From: JAADHI01 sp964451325
GTDB lineage: Bacteria > Nitrospirota > Nitrospiria > SBBL01 > JAADHI01
NCBI GenBank assembly: GCA_964451325.1
Contig: CAYVHO010000001.1
Span: forward strand, 282,944-346,943
Length of the DNA: 64,000 nucleotides
Reading direction: 5' to 3'
Shown here: piece by piece, positions 8,647 to 17,265 of the stretch
Layout of the letters: the number at the start of each line of letters is the position of its first letter
How positions within the stretch are numbered: the stretch's first letter is position 1
The notes under the pieces: generated by a model
Told to the model about the DNA's origin: nothing
The model's database searches: none
The model's input: only the letters and a program-made list of their open reading frames with translations
Translations under genes and position numbers: made by a program

Positions 8647-10149
8647 ATGAGCAGGTCTTTAAATTTAAGTGGCAAGAGACTCTCTCTTTCTGATTTTTAT
8701 GCGGTTGTACTGGATCATCGTCCTGTGCATTTTTCTGAAGCGGCCAAGAAAAAAATGAATCGCTCTCGTCGTCTGGTGGCAAAAGTTCTTTCAGAGGGTA
8801 AGGCTGTTTATGGGGTCAATACAGGTTTTGGAAAACTTGCGCGTGAAAGTATTTCTAAGACTGAAATTCAGCAGCTTCAAGTGAATTTGATCCGAAGCCA
8901 CGCCTGCGGTGCTGGCCCGCCGCTTTCGGAAACAGCCACAAGAGGCATTTTATTGCTTCGGGCGCAGGTATTGGCCATGGGGCATTCGGGTGTGCGTCCC
9001 TTGATTGTATCGCGTCTCGTCGAAATCTTAAATGCGGGGCTCTATCCCCTTATTCCCAGTCGAGGTTCGGTGGGGGCTTGTGGAGATTTGATCCCATTAG
9101 CACATTTGGCCTTGCTCTTGATCGGGGAAGGAGAAGCCTTTTTTGAAGGAGAATGTCTCGCAGGTGCACAGGCTTTAAAACGCGCAGGCATTCAAGCGGT
9201 GAGCCTTGAAGCCAAGGAGGGGCTTTCTTTGGTCAATGGCACACAGGCAGCCTTGTCTTTGGGGCTATTGGCCCTGCATCATGCCGAGCGACTGGCCGAG
9301 ACGGCAAATTTAGCGGGGGCAATGTCTTTGGAGGCCTTGATGGGTACGCCGACGGCTTTTGAGGAAAAGCTTCAGCATTTGAGACCGCATCCGGGGCAAC
9401 TATGTGTGGCAAAAAAAATACGAACTTTGCTTAAAAATAGTCAGATTCGAGATTCTCATGTGGCCTGTGACCGTATCCAGGATCCCTATTCTATTCGTTG
9501 CATTCCACAGGTGCATGGTGCGGTTTTTGATGCAATTGGATTTGTTAAAAATACTTTATTGATCGAAATGAATAGTGTGACAGACAACCCCATCGTTTTT
9601 CCTGAGCAGGGAGAAATCCTCTCCGGGGGGAATTTTCATGGGCATCCCGTGGCGCTTGCACTGGATTTTCTTGGAATTGTCTTGACGCATTTGGGGGTGA
9701 TTTCTGAACGCAGAATTGCACAATTGATTGACCCGGAGTGCATTGACTTACCTCCTTTTTTGACACGTAAACCGGGTTTGAATTCGGGCTTGATGATGCC
9801 TCAGGTGGCGGCGGCTGCACTGGCTTCGGAGTGCAAGGTGCTGGCACATCCTGCCTCGGTTGATTCGATCCCGACCTCGGTCAATCAGGAAGATTATGTC
9901 AGTATGGCCATGGGTGCGGCTTTGAAACTGCAACAAATCACCCAGAATATTGCAGATATATTAGCGATTGAGTTGTTTGCCGCGGCAGAAGGCGTTGCTT
10001 TTCACAAGCCCCTGAAACCAGGGCAAGGTGTGGAAGACGGCATTGTAAAACTTCGCGCCGAAGTCCTTCCCTTAGAAGAAGATCGCTCACTACAAAAAGA
10101 CTTCGAAAAAATTTCAAAGATGATTCTAAAAGGTGAATTCTGTCTTTGA
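8647..10149 (+). CDS. hutH: Histidine ammonia-lyase (MIO-type aromatic amino-acid lyase) with Ala-Cys-Gly triad
   Basis: A 500-residue lyase expected to remove ammonia from L-histidine to give urocanate. The family signature is present as GSVGACGDLIPLAHLAL, but the MIO cofactor triad is Ala-Cys-Gly (Cys145, TGT at 9079-9081) instead of Ala-Ser-Gly. The substrate-selectivity pair near residue 84 is Ser-His (LIRSHACG), which favours histidine over Phe or Tyr. Other active-site segments are intact: NTGFGKL (catalytic Tyr region VYGVNTG), QDPYSIRC and NQEDYVSMAMG. From published mutagenesis of the Pseudomonas enzyme, a Ser-to-Cys change at this position is tolerated, so activity is plausible. No hutU, hutI or hutG lies nearby; the partner is the flavoprotein 2 bp upstream. 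A biosynthetic rather than catabolic role is possible. Confidence 0.88.
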   Translation: MSRSLNLSGKRLSLSDFYAVVLDHRPVHFSEAAKKKMNRSRRLVAKVLSEGKAVYGVNTGFGKLARESISKTEIQQLQVNLIRSHACGAGPPLSETATRGILLLRAQVLAMGHSGVRPLIVSRLVEILNAGLYPLIPSRGSVGACGDLIPLAHLALLLIGEGEAFFEGECLAGAQALKRAGIQAVSLEAKEGLSLVNGTQAALSLGLLALHHAERLAETANLAGAMSLEALMGTPTAFEEKLQHLRPHPGQLCVAKKIRTLLKNSQIRDSHVACDRIQDPYSIRCIPQVHGAVFDAIGFVKNTLLIEMNSVTDNPIVFPEQGEILSGGNFHGHPVALALDFLGIVLTHLGVISERRIAQLIDPECIDLPPFLTRKPGLNSGLMMPQVAAAALASECKVLAHPASVDSIPTSVNQEDYVSMAMGAALKLQQITQNIADILAIELFAAAEGVAFHKPLKPGQGVEDGIVKLRAEVLPLEEDRSLQKDFEKISKMILKGEFCL

Positions 10150-10208
10150 AAAAGGGGAGAAAAGTAAATGATCAGCGTCGGTTCTGTCTGTCTTCCCCCT
10201 TTTTCAAA
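10145..10208. terminator. Inverted repeat between convergent hutH and the GGDEF-EAL gene
   Basis: TTTGAAAAAGGGG (10145-10157) pairs with CCCCTTTTTCAAA ending at 10208, with a 38-nt loop. It begins inside the stop region of hutH and lies just before the end of the convergent GGDEF-EAL gene. It may act as a bidirectional terminator or be a copy of the common TTTGAAAAAGGGGGA family of intergenic repeats; the sequence just beyond (GGGGGATTGAGGGGGATT) supports the repeat reading. Confidence 0.5.
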
Positions 10209-10228
10209 GGGGGATTGAGGGGGATTTA

Positions 10229-13096
10229 TTACAAAACTTCTTCAAGCAATTCTTTGGCAGGTCTCCCCACGTGGTAGCCTTGTGCAAAATCGACTTCGTA
10301 TTCACGAAGCAGTAAGAGTGTTTCCTCGTCCTCAACCCCTTCTGCAATCGTCTTTTTTCCCAATCCCTTCACCACTTCGGTCAGTGATTTTACAAAAATC
10401 TGGTCATCGGGATGTGAGGCAATTTCTTTGATGAAGGTGTCTCCAATTTTTACGATATCGACAGGCAGTTGTTTCAGATAGTTAAAGGTGGCAAACCCCG
10501 TTCCAAAATCATCTAAGGCGAAACGACAACCAAGCGTCTTGATTTCATTCATGAGACTACAGGCCGCGACCAGATCGGAAACAGCGGCCGTTTCTGTAAT
10601 TTCAATGACGATATTTCGAGGATTTGCCCCTGTGCGTGCGAGGGTTTCTTTGAGATGAGGTAATAGCCCGGGATCGTTGAAAGCATAACCCGAGAGATTT
10701 AAGGTGAAGCTGACATTCAATCCGGCACGGGCTGCTTCGGCCTGGCGCATAATGACTTTTTCTAAGACCATGTGATCAATGGCGTAGATCAGTCCGCATT
10801 GCTCTGCAATGGGAATGAAAGCACCCGGCGCGATCAAAGTATCGTCTTGATCGCGCATCCGCAGCAGTGCTTCATAATAAACAATTTTACCGCTTATGAT
10901 GTCCTGAACGGGTTGAAAATGCATGACAAAACCGTCGTGATCCAGGGCCTGTTTAATTTTGTCCTGCCAATAGACGCGTTCTTTCATTTGAGTTTTGATG
11001 GCTTCTGTCCCAGTAAAAAGATGCCAACTGCCACGGCCCCGCTCCTTGGCTTGATACATGGCGAGGTCTGCATTGGAGAGCAGCTCCTGCACACTTTCTC
11101 CGTGTTCGGGAAAGAGCGCAATGCCAATACTTGCCGTGACTTGATAGGAATGTTCGAGGATGGGCATTTCGACATCGGCAAGATATTCTGTAATTTTCTG
11201 AGCAACTTGTGTTGCACCTGTTTCATCCGTTTCTGAGATGACGATTGCAAATTCGTCGCCTCCTAAACGGCTGATGATGTCGGTGGAACGCACAAGCCGG
11301 GAAAGCTGGCTGGCCACAAGCTTGAGGAGTGCATCTCCTGCGTGATGTCCTCTGGTGTCATTGACGTATTTGAATTGGTCGAGGTCAAAAAACAAGAGTG
11401 CGCCCGAACGGCTATAGCGTTTTGATTCCAGTAGGATACGGTCCAGCTCATTTTGAAAGCGCCGACGATTGAATAGCCCGGTGAGCGGGTCATGGTCGGC
11501 CAGCCAGGAGAGCTGGAGCTCGGCCTGTTTTCGGGCCGTCAGGTCGAGTCCCACCGAAAGGATGAGCGGCGTCTTATTTCCTTTTCGCAAGAGGCGGGAG
11601 TGAAACCAGAGGATGTGTCTTGTGGATTGATCTCTACAGGTCATCAATGATTCGTGAGAGAGGTCATCTAATTCGCTGGCATGGAGCTGTGCCAGTTGAT
11701 GCATCATGTCTACGGTGAGTTCTTCTTCGGCGATCAGCTCTACAAAGTTTTTCTGTTTGAGCTCCGATTCGGTATAGCCACTCAAGCGATTGCCATGCTG
11801 GTTCAGGGTCATTATTTTTCCCGTTTGATCTTGTGTCAGGATGATGACCTGGGCGGTATCCAGTAAAAGTGCAATAAAGTCTTTTTCATTTCCCAATTCT
11901 TCCATGCGGTCTGCAAGGGTTTTTGTTCGTTGTTTGACTTCGGTTTCGAGTGCTTCCAATTGGTAGGAAAGTGCAATGGCGGTGTCGTCCAAAATATCAA
12001 TTTCGTCATCGCGCCATCCTTTTTTCCGTGTTCCGACCGCGCTGCGCACATTGCTAAAGGCACTTTTTGCCAGTAATGGCAGGGTATCGGTGATCAGCTT
12101 AAGGCGGGACATGGGTGTCCAGAGAATAGCCAGCAAAAGTGCTTCGGAAAGTAGAAGGCCTAAGATGCCTGCCATGAGGCTTTGTCGGGTTGCTGCTTTT
12201 ATTTCAGCCAAAGTCTGTGAAATATCATCAATGATGATGAGGTCTCCAGAACCGCCACCGGAAAAACCCTCTAATGGGATGAGTTGAAGTGCATAATGTT
12301 TGTTTTTAAAAAGAATTTTTTTGTATATTTTGATTTTGGAAAAAGAAAGATTCTTCTCGGCTGCAGCTTGCAGCAAGGGAAGTGTTAGCTGCATGTTTGT
12401 GAGTGCAACAACTTTTTTATTCCATAGGGGGATTAAGCTGTTTTTGTTTTCAGCCGTATTCTCTTCATGATCAATAACAACGCCGACATCCAGGCCGGAA
12501 ATCTGTTGAAAATTGATGACGACTTCTGCCAAGGAGGCTCCCAAGAGGATGGTGCCGATATTTTTCCCTCCCGAAAGAATCGGGGCCATCACATATTGTG
12601 TACAAATGGTTTTACATGAAAGTGCTGTAATGGGATGTTCTTTTTTTCTGATGGTTTCAATCCAGTTTAGAATGAGCTGTTCTTCGTCCTGCATTTGGTT
12701 TGATGTTCCCCAGCGTCCTAATTCCAAACCGGATGCCGTGTAAAATCGCACAAGGTCAATCCCCATATCGAGTTGTAATAAGGGCCAGTGATCCTCAAAA
12801 GCCAGAACAAGTTGTTCGTTTTCAGCACGGGTCAAGGCGGTTTCCATCCCAGAAAAAGAAGGGATAATCCCACCAAATTGTTGCAAGCGTTTGACGGTGT
12901 GTTCCATGAGTGCGTTGAATTCCTGAATGTTGTGTGCATGTATGGCTTTTCGGCGCTCATCAAAATGTGTCATTAGGTTTTGGTGGCTGAAGTAGGGAAA
13001 AGAGGCATTGATGACCAAGAGGAAAAGGCTGAATAGTAAGAGGGCCTTCCATTTGAGACTTAAAAATCGTTGGATTTTTTTTGGGTTGACAGACAT
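10229..13096 (-). CDS. Membrane sensor diguanylate cyclase/phosphodiesterase (Cache-like, PAS, GGDEF, EAL)
   Basis: About 955 residues with ATG at 13096; an upstream in-frame TTG at 13111 is possible. TM1 (about 15-40) and TM2 (about 300-325) flank a periplasmic sensor of roughly 260 residues with a Cys pair (CKTICTQY), resembling double-Cache/CHASE modules. A coiled coil and PAS domain follow (about 400-520). The cyclase domain has an intact GGDEF (SRLGGDEFAIVISE), and the phosphodiesterase domain has intact EALLRM plus the DDFGTGFA and AEGVEDEE motifs. It could therefore both make and degrade c-di-GMP. It is the last gene of a minus-strand operon with a binding protein and a porin; those genes probably feed its periplasmic domain, an arrangement seen in Gammaproteobacteria. 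Confidence 0.92.
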   Translation of the reverse strand: MSVNPKKIQRFLSLKWKALLLFSLFLLVINASFPYFSHQNLMTHFDERRKAIHAHNIQEFNALMEHTVKRLQQFGGIIPSFSGMETALTRAENEQLVLAFEDHWPLLQLDMGIDLVRFYTASGLELGRWGTSNQMQDEEQLILNWIETIRKKEHPITALSCKTICTQYVMAPILSGGKNIGTILLGASLAEVVINFQQISGLDVGVVIDHEENTAENKNSLIPLWNKKVVALTNMQLTLPLLQAAAEKNLSFSKIKIYKKILFKNKHYALQLIPLEGFSGGGSGDLIIIDDISQTLAEIKAATRQSLMAGILGLLLSEALLLAILWTPMSRLKLITDTLPLLAKSAFSNVRSAVGTRKKGWRDDEIDILDDTAIALSYQLEALETEVKQRTKTLADRMEELGNEKDFIALLLDTAQVIILTQDQTGKIMTLNQHGNRLSGYTESELKQKNFVELIAEEELTVDMMHQLAQLHASELDDLSHESLMTCRDQSTRHILWFHSRLLRKGNKTPLILSVGLDLTARKQAELQLSWLADHDPLTGLFNRRRFQNELDRILLESKRYSRSGALLFFDLDQFKYVNDTRGHHAGDALLKLVASQLSRLVRSTDIISRLGGDEFAIVISETDETGATQVAQKITEYLADVEMPILEHSYQVTASIGIALFPEHGESVQELLSNADLAMYQAKERGRGSWHLFTGTEAIKTQMKERVYWQDKIKQALDHDGFVMHFQPVQDIISGKIVYYEALLRMRDQDDTLIAPGAFIPIAEQCGLIYAIDHMVLEKVIMRQAEAARAGLNVSFTLNLSGYAFNDPGLLPHLKETLARTGANPRNIVIEITETAAVSDLVAACSLMNEIKTLGCRFALDDFGTGFATFNYLKQLPVDIVKIGDTFIKEIASHPDDQIFVKSLTEVVKGLGKKTIAEGVEDEETLLLLREYEVDFAQGYHVGRPAKELLEEVL

Positions 13097-13134
13097 CAGT
13101 TTATGTTTCAATCCTTAATCAGAGGGTGCTTCAC

Positions 13135-14289
13135 CTAAAAGCGAAAAGAGATGAGTAGTGCAAACATATCCCAGTAACGTTTTGTGGCAGATGGATTATC
13201 TGAAAGCGGAAGCCACGCGGTGCCATCCACATAATGATATTCAATGCGGGCCATCCAGGATTTAGTGATGTCCCAGCGTAGACCTGCTGTCCAATCTTTT
13301 GCAAATTGGCTGTGGGCGGGAGCTCCAGATTCTGCTGCTTTTTTCCCATCTCGATCATCTTTATTTTGATAGAGAATGTCATAGCGGAGCAAGGCTTCGA
13401 ACTTTTTTGCAAGACGATGGGTGAACTGTAGGTAATAACTTTCCCCTGTGAAGCTGTTATTTCTGTTGCCGACATTATCGAAGCGAGAGTAGCGTTGGGC
13501 GTATTCTGAAGTAAGACTCCAGAATTCGGTATTGTACTGAGCCGAAAGAATGACTGGAACGAATCGGATCTCCCCTTTTTGGGTATTGACTGTCGATTCC
13601 ATTTCGACGACAGCGCCGCTGATTCCGAGTCGGATTTTTCCGCCATCCCGTTCAAAGATCAGGCGACCGACGTATGAAAAGTTTGGATCGAGATCTCCAG
13701 GCTGTTTTCCGAGAAAAGCGGATCTTGTTTGATTTTTTTCGACATTGGGGTAGCCCGCGACGAATTGAAATAGCAGATCTCCGAACCTTGTCCGATAGTC
13801 TGTGTAGAGATTGATCCCATCCGCAGAGAGCGCGAGGTTACGCGTCCGGTCAAAATAGATTGACTGAGGAAGAAAGATGCTGGGTCGTGTAAAGGCTACA
13901 TCTCGGGTATCATTGTAAAAACCCAAAGGGTTTTTGATCCGGCCGAAGCGGAGTCCAAAATTGCGGGATTCTTTGGAGATGAGGCTATAATCGATGAGTG
14001 CATAGTCTAATTGTAAGTCTCCATTGTCGTCTTTACCTGCACGCCTGGAGAGTCCTTGTGCTGAAAAAAGTAAATCTGGTATGGGCCGAAAGGATGCATT
14101 AATCCCTAATTCGGAGAAATCGAAACTGCCATCCTCGCTGTTCCCAAAAAAATTGTTGTCTGAAGTAAGGATAAATCCCTGGCTTGCAAAACCATGCATT
14201 TGCAGCGTATCTGGTAAGGTGGAGGCGTAGACGAAAGGTTTTACGACGAGCACACACAACAATAAGAGAATCTGTGGTATTTTTTTCAC
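13135..14289 (-). CDS. Outer-membrane porin-like beta-barrel protein
   Basis: A 384-residue exported protein. The start is GTG at 14289, chosen because AGGGGAGGG lies just upstream and it gives a clean signal peptide (KKIPQILLLLCVLVVKPFVYA). The body is made of alternating polar/hydrophobic strands with many aromatic residues, and the last residues (LISFRF) end in Phe, the outer-membrane beta-barrel signature. No enzymatic motif is seen. It sits between the binding-protein gene (27 bp upstream) and the GGDEF-EAL gene (38 bp downstream of its end) in the same orientation. It may admit a small anion or organic ligand for the sensing operon; the exact porin subfamily is not certain. Confidence 0.8.
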   Translation of the reverse strand: MKKIPQILLLLCVLVVKPFVYASTLPDTLQMHGFASQGFILTSDNNFFGNSEDGSFDFSELGINASFRPIPDLLFSAQGLSRRAGKDDNGDLQLDYALIDYSLISKESRNFGLRFGRIKNPLGFYNDTRDVAFTRPSIFLPQSIYFDRTRNLALSADGINLYTDYRTRFGDLLFQFVAGYPNVEKNQTRSAFLGKQPGDLDPNFSYVGRLIFERDGGKIRLGISGAVVEMESTVNTQKGEIRFVPVILSAQYNTEFWSLTSEYAQRYSRFDNVGNRNNSFTGESYYLQFTHRLAKKFEALLRYDILYQNKDDRDGKKAAESGAPAHSQFAKDWTAGLRWDITKSWMARIEYHYVDGTAWLPLSDNPSATKRYWDMFALLISFRF

Positions 14290-14316
14290 GACCCTCCCCT
14301 TTCTTGCTGGGATTCC

Positions 14317-14736
14317 TTAGCGGATTTGAAGCACACCAAGACCTTCATGTGTTTCTCCTTCGTGTAAATAACCGATTGCACCCGGTGTGTTTGCCACCCT
14401 GTTTTGCATTTCTTCAAGTGAGGTGACTTCCTGCGGGGACTGTCCTGTGCCTGAAAATACCTGACGATCCCATGCCCTTCTGAGCTGATAGGGAAAGATG
14501 TGCAGAATTTGTTTAGAAAATTCAATGTGCAGGGGGTCATTGTCTTTGAGTACAAATACGGTGATGGGTGTGCCATCAGACCACTTTCTGAGACGCATGC
14601 CGAATATGGCACGTAAGCCGTTCCGAGAGATGGTTTCTTGTTGGGCATCTGGATGAATTACGATATCCTGTGCTTGCACAGAAGGCAGGATCGCTGCTGT
14701 GAAGACGAAGATGAGGATTCTGCTTAGAAGCTCCAT
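14317..14736 (-). CDS. PstS-like periplasmic substrate-binding protein (small, solitary)
   Basis: About 139 residues starting at ATG 14736, which gives a signal peptide (MELLSRILIFVFTAAILPSVQAQ). The frame is open further upstream to 14895, but that would overlap the next gene and bury the signal peptide. The mature part contains RNGLRAIFGMRLRKWSDG, characteristic of phosphate-binding-protein-like domains, and ends with GAIGYLHEGE, matching the GAIGY motif of that family. It is far shorter than a full PstS and has no ABC permease nearby, so it is more likely a signalling ligand binder for the downstream GGDEF-EAL protein than a transporter part. Confidence 0.75.
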   Translation of the reverse strand: MELLSRILIFVFTAAILPSVQAQDIVIHPDAQQETISRNGLRAIFGMRLRKWSDGTPITVFVLKDNDPLHIEFSKQILHIFPYQLRRAWDRQVFSGTGQSPQEVTSLEEMQNRVANTPGAIGYLHEGETHEGLGVLQIR

Positions 14737-14792
14737 ATTTTCACAGGATTTGATGTGTTGCTTACAATAAGGTTTGTAAGGGAGATCTTCCT

Positions 14793-15527
14793 TTATGCGT
14801 GATGGACGAGTGTGCCATCTTGCGTCAAGAAATTCCAAAGTTCGGGACGATATCGATGAATACTTGAGAGTACCGCTTCTGTCGAGCCCAAGCATGGATA
14901 TCTAAGACCGTGATACTCAAAAGTAGTTCCGATCTGAATGAGCTCAAAGCCAAATTTTCGAAACAATCTGAGTAATGGCATTTGAACCCCAACGTACCAG
15001 TGTGTTGCATTGACCTCGATGGAGGTGCGCACGACCGTGCTGAAAAGCCCGAAGAGGAGCAGGTAGCAGAGTAGACCGTCTTTTCTTTTGTATACGAGGT
15101 TTCCCTTTTCTGTATGTGTTGAAATCGAAGCCTCCATCGCTTCACGCTCTCGTTCTTTGGAAATGAGAAAGCGGGAAACCTCGGCCAGATACTCTCTGCG
15201 AAGCTCTTTTAAGAGTTCCAGATCTCGATAAAACGATTGACCGCAATATTCTTCGATTGGAAATGGCGATTCGGGATTCCCCGGGTCGGTTAAAATCAGC
15301 CTTACCGAAGCGACATATGAGCCCGTTGATTTATGACGAATAAGGCGGTGCACAGAGCGACCATCATACAGATCTTGTTCCTTGCAGTCTGTAAAATGTT
15401 TCTTTTCAGCAAGTGTGTTTTCAATACAGTAAACCTGATATCTTAATCGAAGGACTTCCTCTCGGAGTTGATCTGTGTCTGCGGAGAGAATTTCAAAGTG
15501 CTGGTCAAAATAATGACCTAAATTCAT
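14793..15527 (-). CDS. PEP-CTERM/exosortase-associated acyltransferase (N-acyl amino acid synthase-like), copy 1
   Basis: A 244-residue protein of the GNAT-like acyltransferase family found with PEP-CTERM/exosortase systems and related to N-acyl amino acid synthases (FeeM). Typical segments are VLRLRYQVYCIE, HRLIRHKSTGSYVASVRLIL, LAEVSRFLISKERE and the C-terminal YPCLGSTEAVLSSIHRYRPE. A GAGGG-type ribosome-binding site precedes ATG 15527. The enzyme probably transfers an acyl chain from acyl-ACP to an amino compound; the product is unknown. Two paralogues lie upstream in the same orientation. No exosortase or PEP-CTERM protein is visible in the window, so the partners must lie elsewhere or the family acts alone here. 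Confidence 0.88.
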   Translation of the reverse strand: MNLGHYFDQHFEILSADTDQLREEVLRLRYQVYCIENTLAEKKHFTDCKEQDLYDGRSVHRLIRHKSTGSYVASVRLILTDPGNPESPFPIEEYCGQSFYRDLELLKELRREYLAEVSRFLISKEREREAMEASISTHTEKGNLVYKRKDGLLCYLLLFGLFSTVVRTSIEVNATHWYVGVQMPLLRLFRKFGFELIQIGTTFEYHGLRYPCLGSTEAVLSSIHRYRPELWNFLTQDGTLVHHA

Positions 15528-15884
15528 AAGATGGCCCTCAAAGGATGCTAATCTACTTTCAGGCGAAGATACCGTTCAGAGACCCGAGGTCGATTTGCGT
15601 CCAGTAAAAGTGAGGAAATGCGGTATCGATCTAACGAGACCTCTTTGTTTACTGACATAGGGCAATGTTTTTCCAGTATCTCAGGGGGCTCAATCCCATA
15701 TTAGGTGGAACATTTAAAATCTACGCTTCCGTTTAGTTGATGGATGCCCATGAGGGAGACAAGTAGGGTTGAGCCTAACATAGAATTATGGAAAAACGAA
15801 ACAATTGTCATTGAATATAGACTATTTATGCAATTTTTAGCAATATCCTAAATGAAGTTTGTTATTTTTAGAGAATATTTGTAT
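15528..15884. other. Intergenic region between acyltransferase copies 1 and 2
   Basis: A stretch of 357 bp without a convincing gene. The part next to copy 2 is AT-rich and likely holds the promoter for copy 1, read on the minus strand. I looked for a sigma-54 -24/-12 pair in this orientation and found none with correct spacing. No repeat or hairpin stands out. Confidence 0.5.
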
Positions 15885-16484
15885 TTAGGTAGGGTTGGTT
15901 GTGCCGATGTGTGAATAACCGGTCTTGGCAGTAGGATTTTCAGAGACTTTCACGATTTGACTTATTTTATCGGGAGTGACAATTTGGGTCACAAAACGCC
16001 ATAGTTCAGGGCGATATTTACAAACCATGGATGAAATCTCTCCAGTAAAACCGAGGCATGGAATTCTCGTGCCATTGTAGTCAATGGGTGAACCAATTGG
16101 CTTGAAATTGATGCCGAAGCGTTTGAGTAATCTAAATAGAATAGGCGTGACACTGACATACCACATCGAAATGTTATTTTCAGTCGTCATTTTCATCACT
16201 GCCGAAAATAGGCCGAACAACAGAAGGTAACAAAGTAGGCCGTCCTTTTTGCGATTATTTTTCGCTGCACCTTCTGTCGTCCTGGTGTACTCCTGGATTA
16301 GCCGCTCCCGTTCCTTGGAAACGAGGATTCGGGAGACTTCACCCAAGCTTCTTCTCTTCAGTGGATCCGAGATCATCGCATCTTTAAAGAAACTCTCGCC
16401 ACAGTAGTGTTCGATGGGGAAATTGTTGAGATGATCATCTGAATCAGGGAGAACCAGCCTTACAGAGGCAACGAATATACCCAT
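15885..16484 (-). CDS. PEP-CTERM-type acyltransferase, copy 2, N-terminally truncated
   Basis: About 199 residues. The family similarity begins at FVASVRLVLPDS and continues through LGEVSRILVSKERE and YNGTRIPCLGFTGEIS to the end. The first 75 or so residues present in copies 1 and 3 (the RYQVxCIE region) are missing. The frame runs on upstream to 16601, but that extension lies over the end of copy 3 and is unrelated to the family. An ATG at 16484, 5 bp after the stop of copy 3, could start translation by coupling. It looks like a deletion between tandem copies that fused the end of copy 3 to the middle of copy 2. It may be non-functional because part of the GNAT fold is gone. Confidence 0.65.
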   Translation of the reverse strand: MGIFVASVRLVLPDSDDHLNNFPIEHYCGESFFKDAMISDPLKRRSLGEVSRILVSKERERLIQEYTRTTEGAAKNNRKKDGLLCYLLLFGLFSAVMKMTTENNISMWYVSVTPILFRLLKRFGINFKPIGSPIDYNGTRIPCLGFTGEISSMVCKYRPELWRFVTQIVTPDKISQIVKVSENPTAKTGYSHIGTTNPT

Positions 16485-16488
16485 TCCT

Positions 16489-17265
16489 CTATGTTGGATG
16501 CCCCAGGGCTGTTTCAATCTCTTGTGAATGTTTTTTTGGTATTGTGGGCGCGCCTTTAGTGACAAATTTCCAAAGGTCAGGACGGTATTGATGAATTCCA
16601 CTTAGTACGGACTCTGTTGTGCCGAAGCAAGGAAGTCTTTGTCCGTTGTAATCGAACAAAGAACCAATGGGAGTGAACTTGATTCCGAATTGTTTCAGTA
16701 GTCGGCAAAGTGATGGCTCGACACAAACATACCAATTAGGACTGTTAGTTTCTAGGGCTGTGTGAATAACAGAACTCATGAGCCCGAATAGAACCAGATA
16801 ACACAAAAGACCATCTTTTCGTTGAAAGACAATTTTAGTGTGCTTGTTTTTCTCTTTTAAGGCATTTTTTTTCGATATCTCTTTTTGCCGTTCTTTTGAG
16901 ATCAAAAAACGAGAAACCTCGCAAAGTGATTTTCTTGGAAGGTTTCTCTTTAAAATATCCCCTTTGTAAAAAAGATCACTACAAAATTTTTCAATTGGGA
17001 ACAGGCTCTTGGGGTCAACAGGGTCATGGAGGACTAACCTGACTGATGCTACATATAGTCCTGTTTCTTTATGTCGAATAAGGCGATGGGCAGAACGCTT
17101 GTCGTATTGATCGCGTTCCCTACAATCAGTATGGTGTCTTTTATTTAAAATGGTTGTTTCGATACAAAAGACCTGATACCTAAGTTGGAGGACTTCTTCC
17201 AGTAACGCATCTGTCTTGGCGGGCACAATCTCAAAATACTGGTTGAAATAATCGGCTATATTCAT
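16489..17265 (-). CDS. PEP-CTERM/exosortase-associated acyltransferase, copy 3 (full length)
   Basis: A 258-residue paralogue of the gene at 14793-15527. It has the full family architecture: N-terminal DYFNQYFEIVPAKTD, VLQLRYQVFCIETTI, HRLIRHKETGLYVASVRLVL, LCEVSRFLISKERQ and the C-terminal LPCFGTTESVLSGIHQYRP. The C-terminal tail (about 18 residues) has no counterpart in copy 1. ATG 17265 has an AGGGCAACGAG leader. It is the first gene of the three-copy minus-strand array and lies 311 bp from the end of the NtrX-type regulator gene. Substrate is unknown. Confidence 0.85.
   Translation of the reverse strand: MNIADYFNQYFEIVPAKTDALLEEVLQLRYQVFCIETTILNKRHHTDCRERDQYDKRSAHRLIRHKETGLYVASVRLVLHDPVDPKSLFPIEKFCSDLFYKGDILKRNLPRKSLCEVSRFLISKERQKEISKKNALKEKNKHTKIVFQRKDGLLCYLVLFGLMSSVIHTALETNSPNWYVCVEPSLCRLLKQFGIKFTPIGSLFDYNGQRLPCFGTTESVLSGIHQYRPDLWKFVTKGAPTIPKKHSQEIETALGHPT

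Noticed and set aside
10772..11236. 154-codon + strand frame
   Set aside because: It lies wholly within the GGDEF/EAL coding region on the other strand, and its translation has no domain-like pattern.
14737..14895. N-terminal extension of the PstS-like protein
   Set aside because: It overlaps the acyltransferase gene and would put 53 residues before the signal peptide.
16485..16601. Upstream extension of acyltransferase copy 2 as the true N-terminus
   Set aside because: This part overlaps the end of copy 3 in another frame and has no similarity to the family; homology starts at FVASVRLV.
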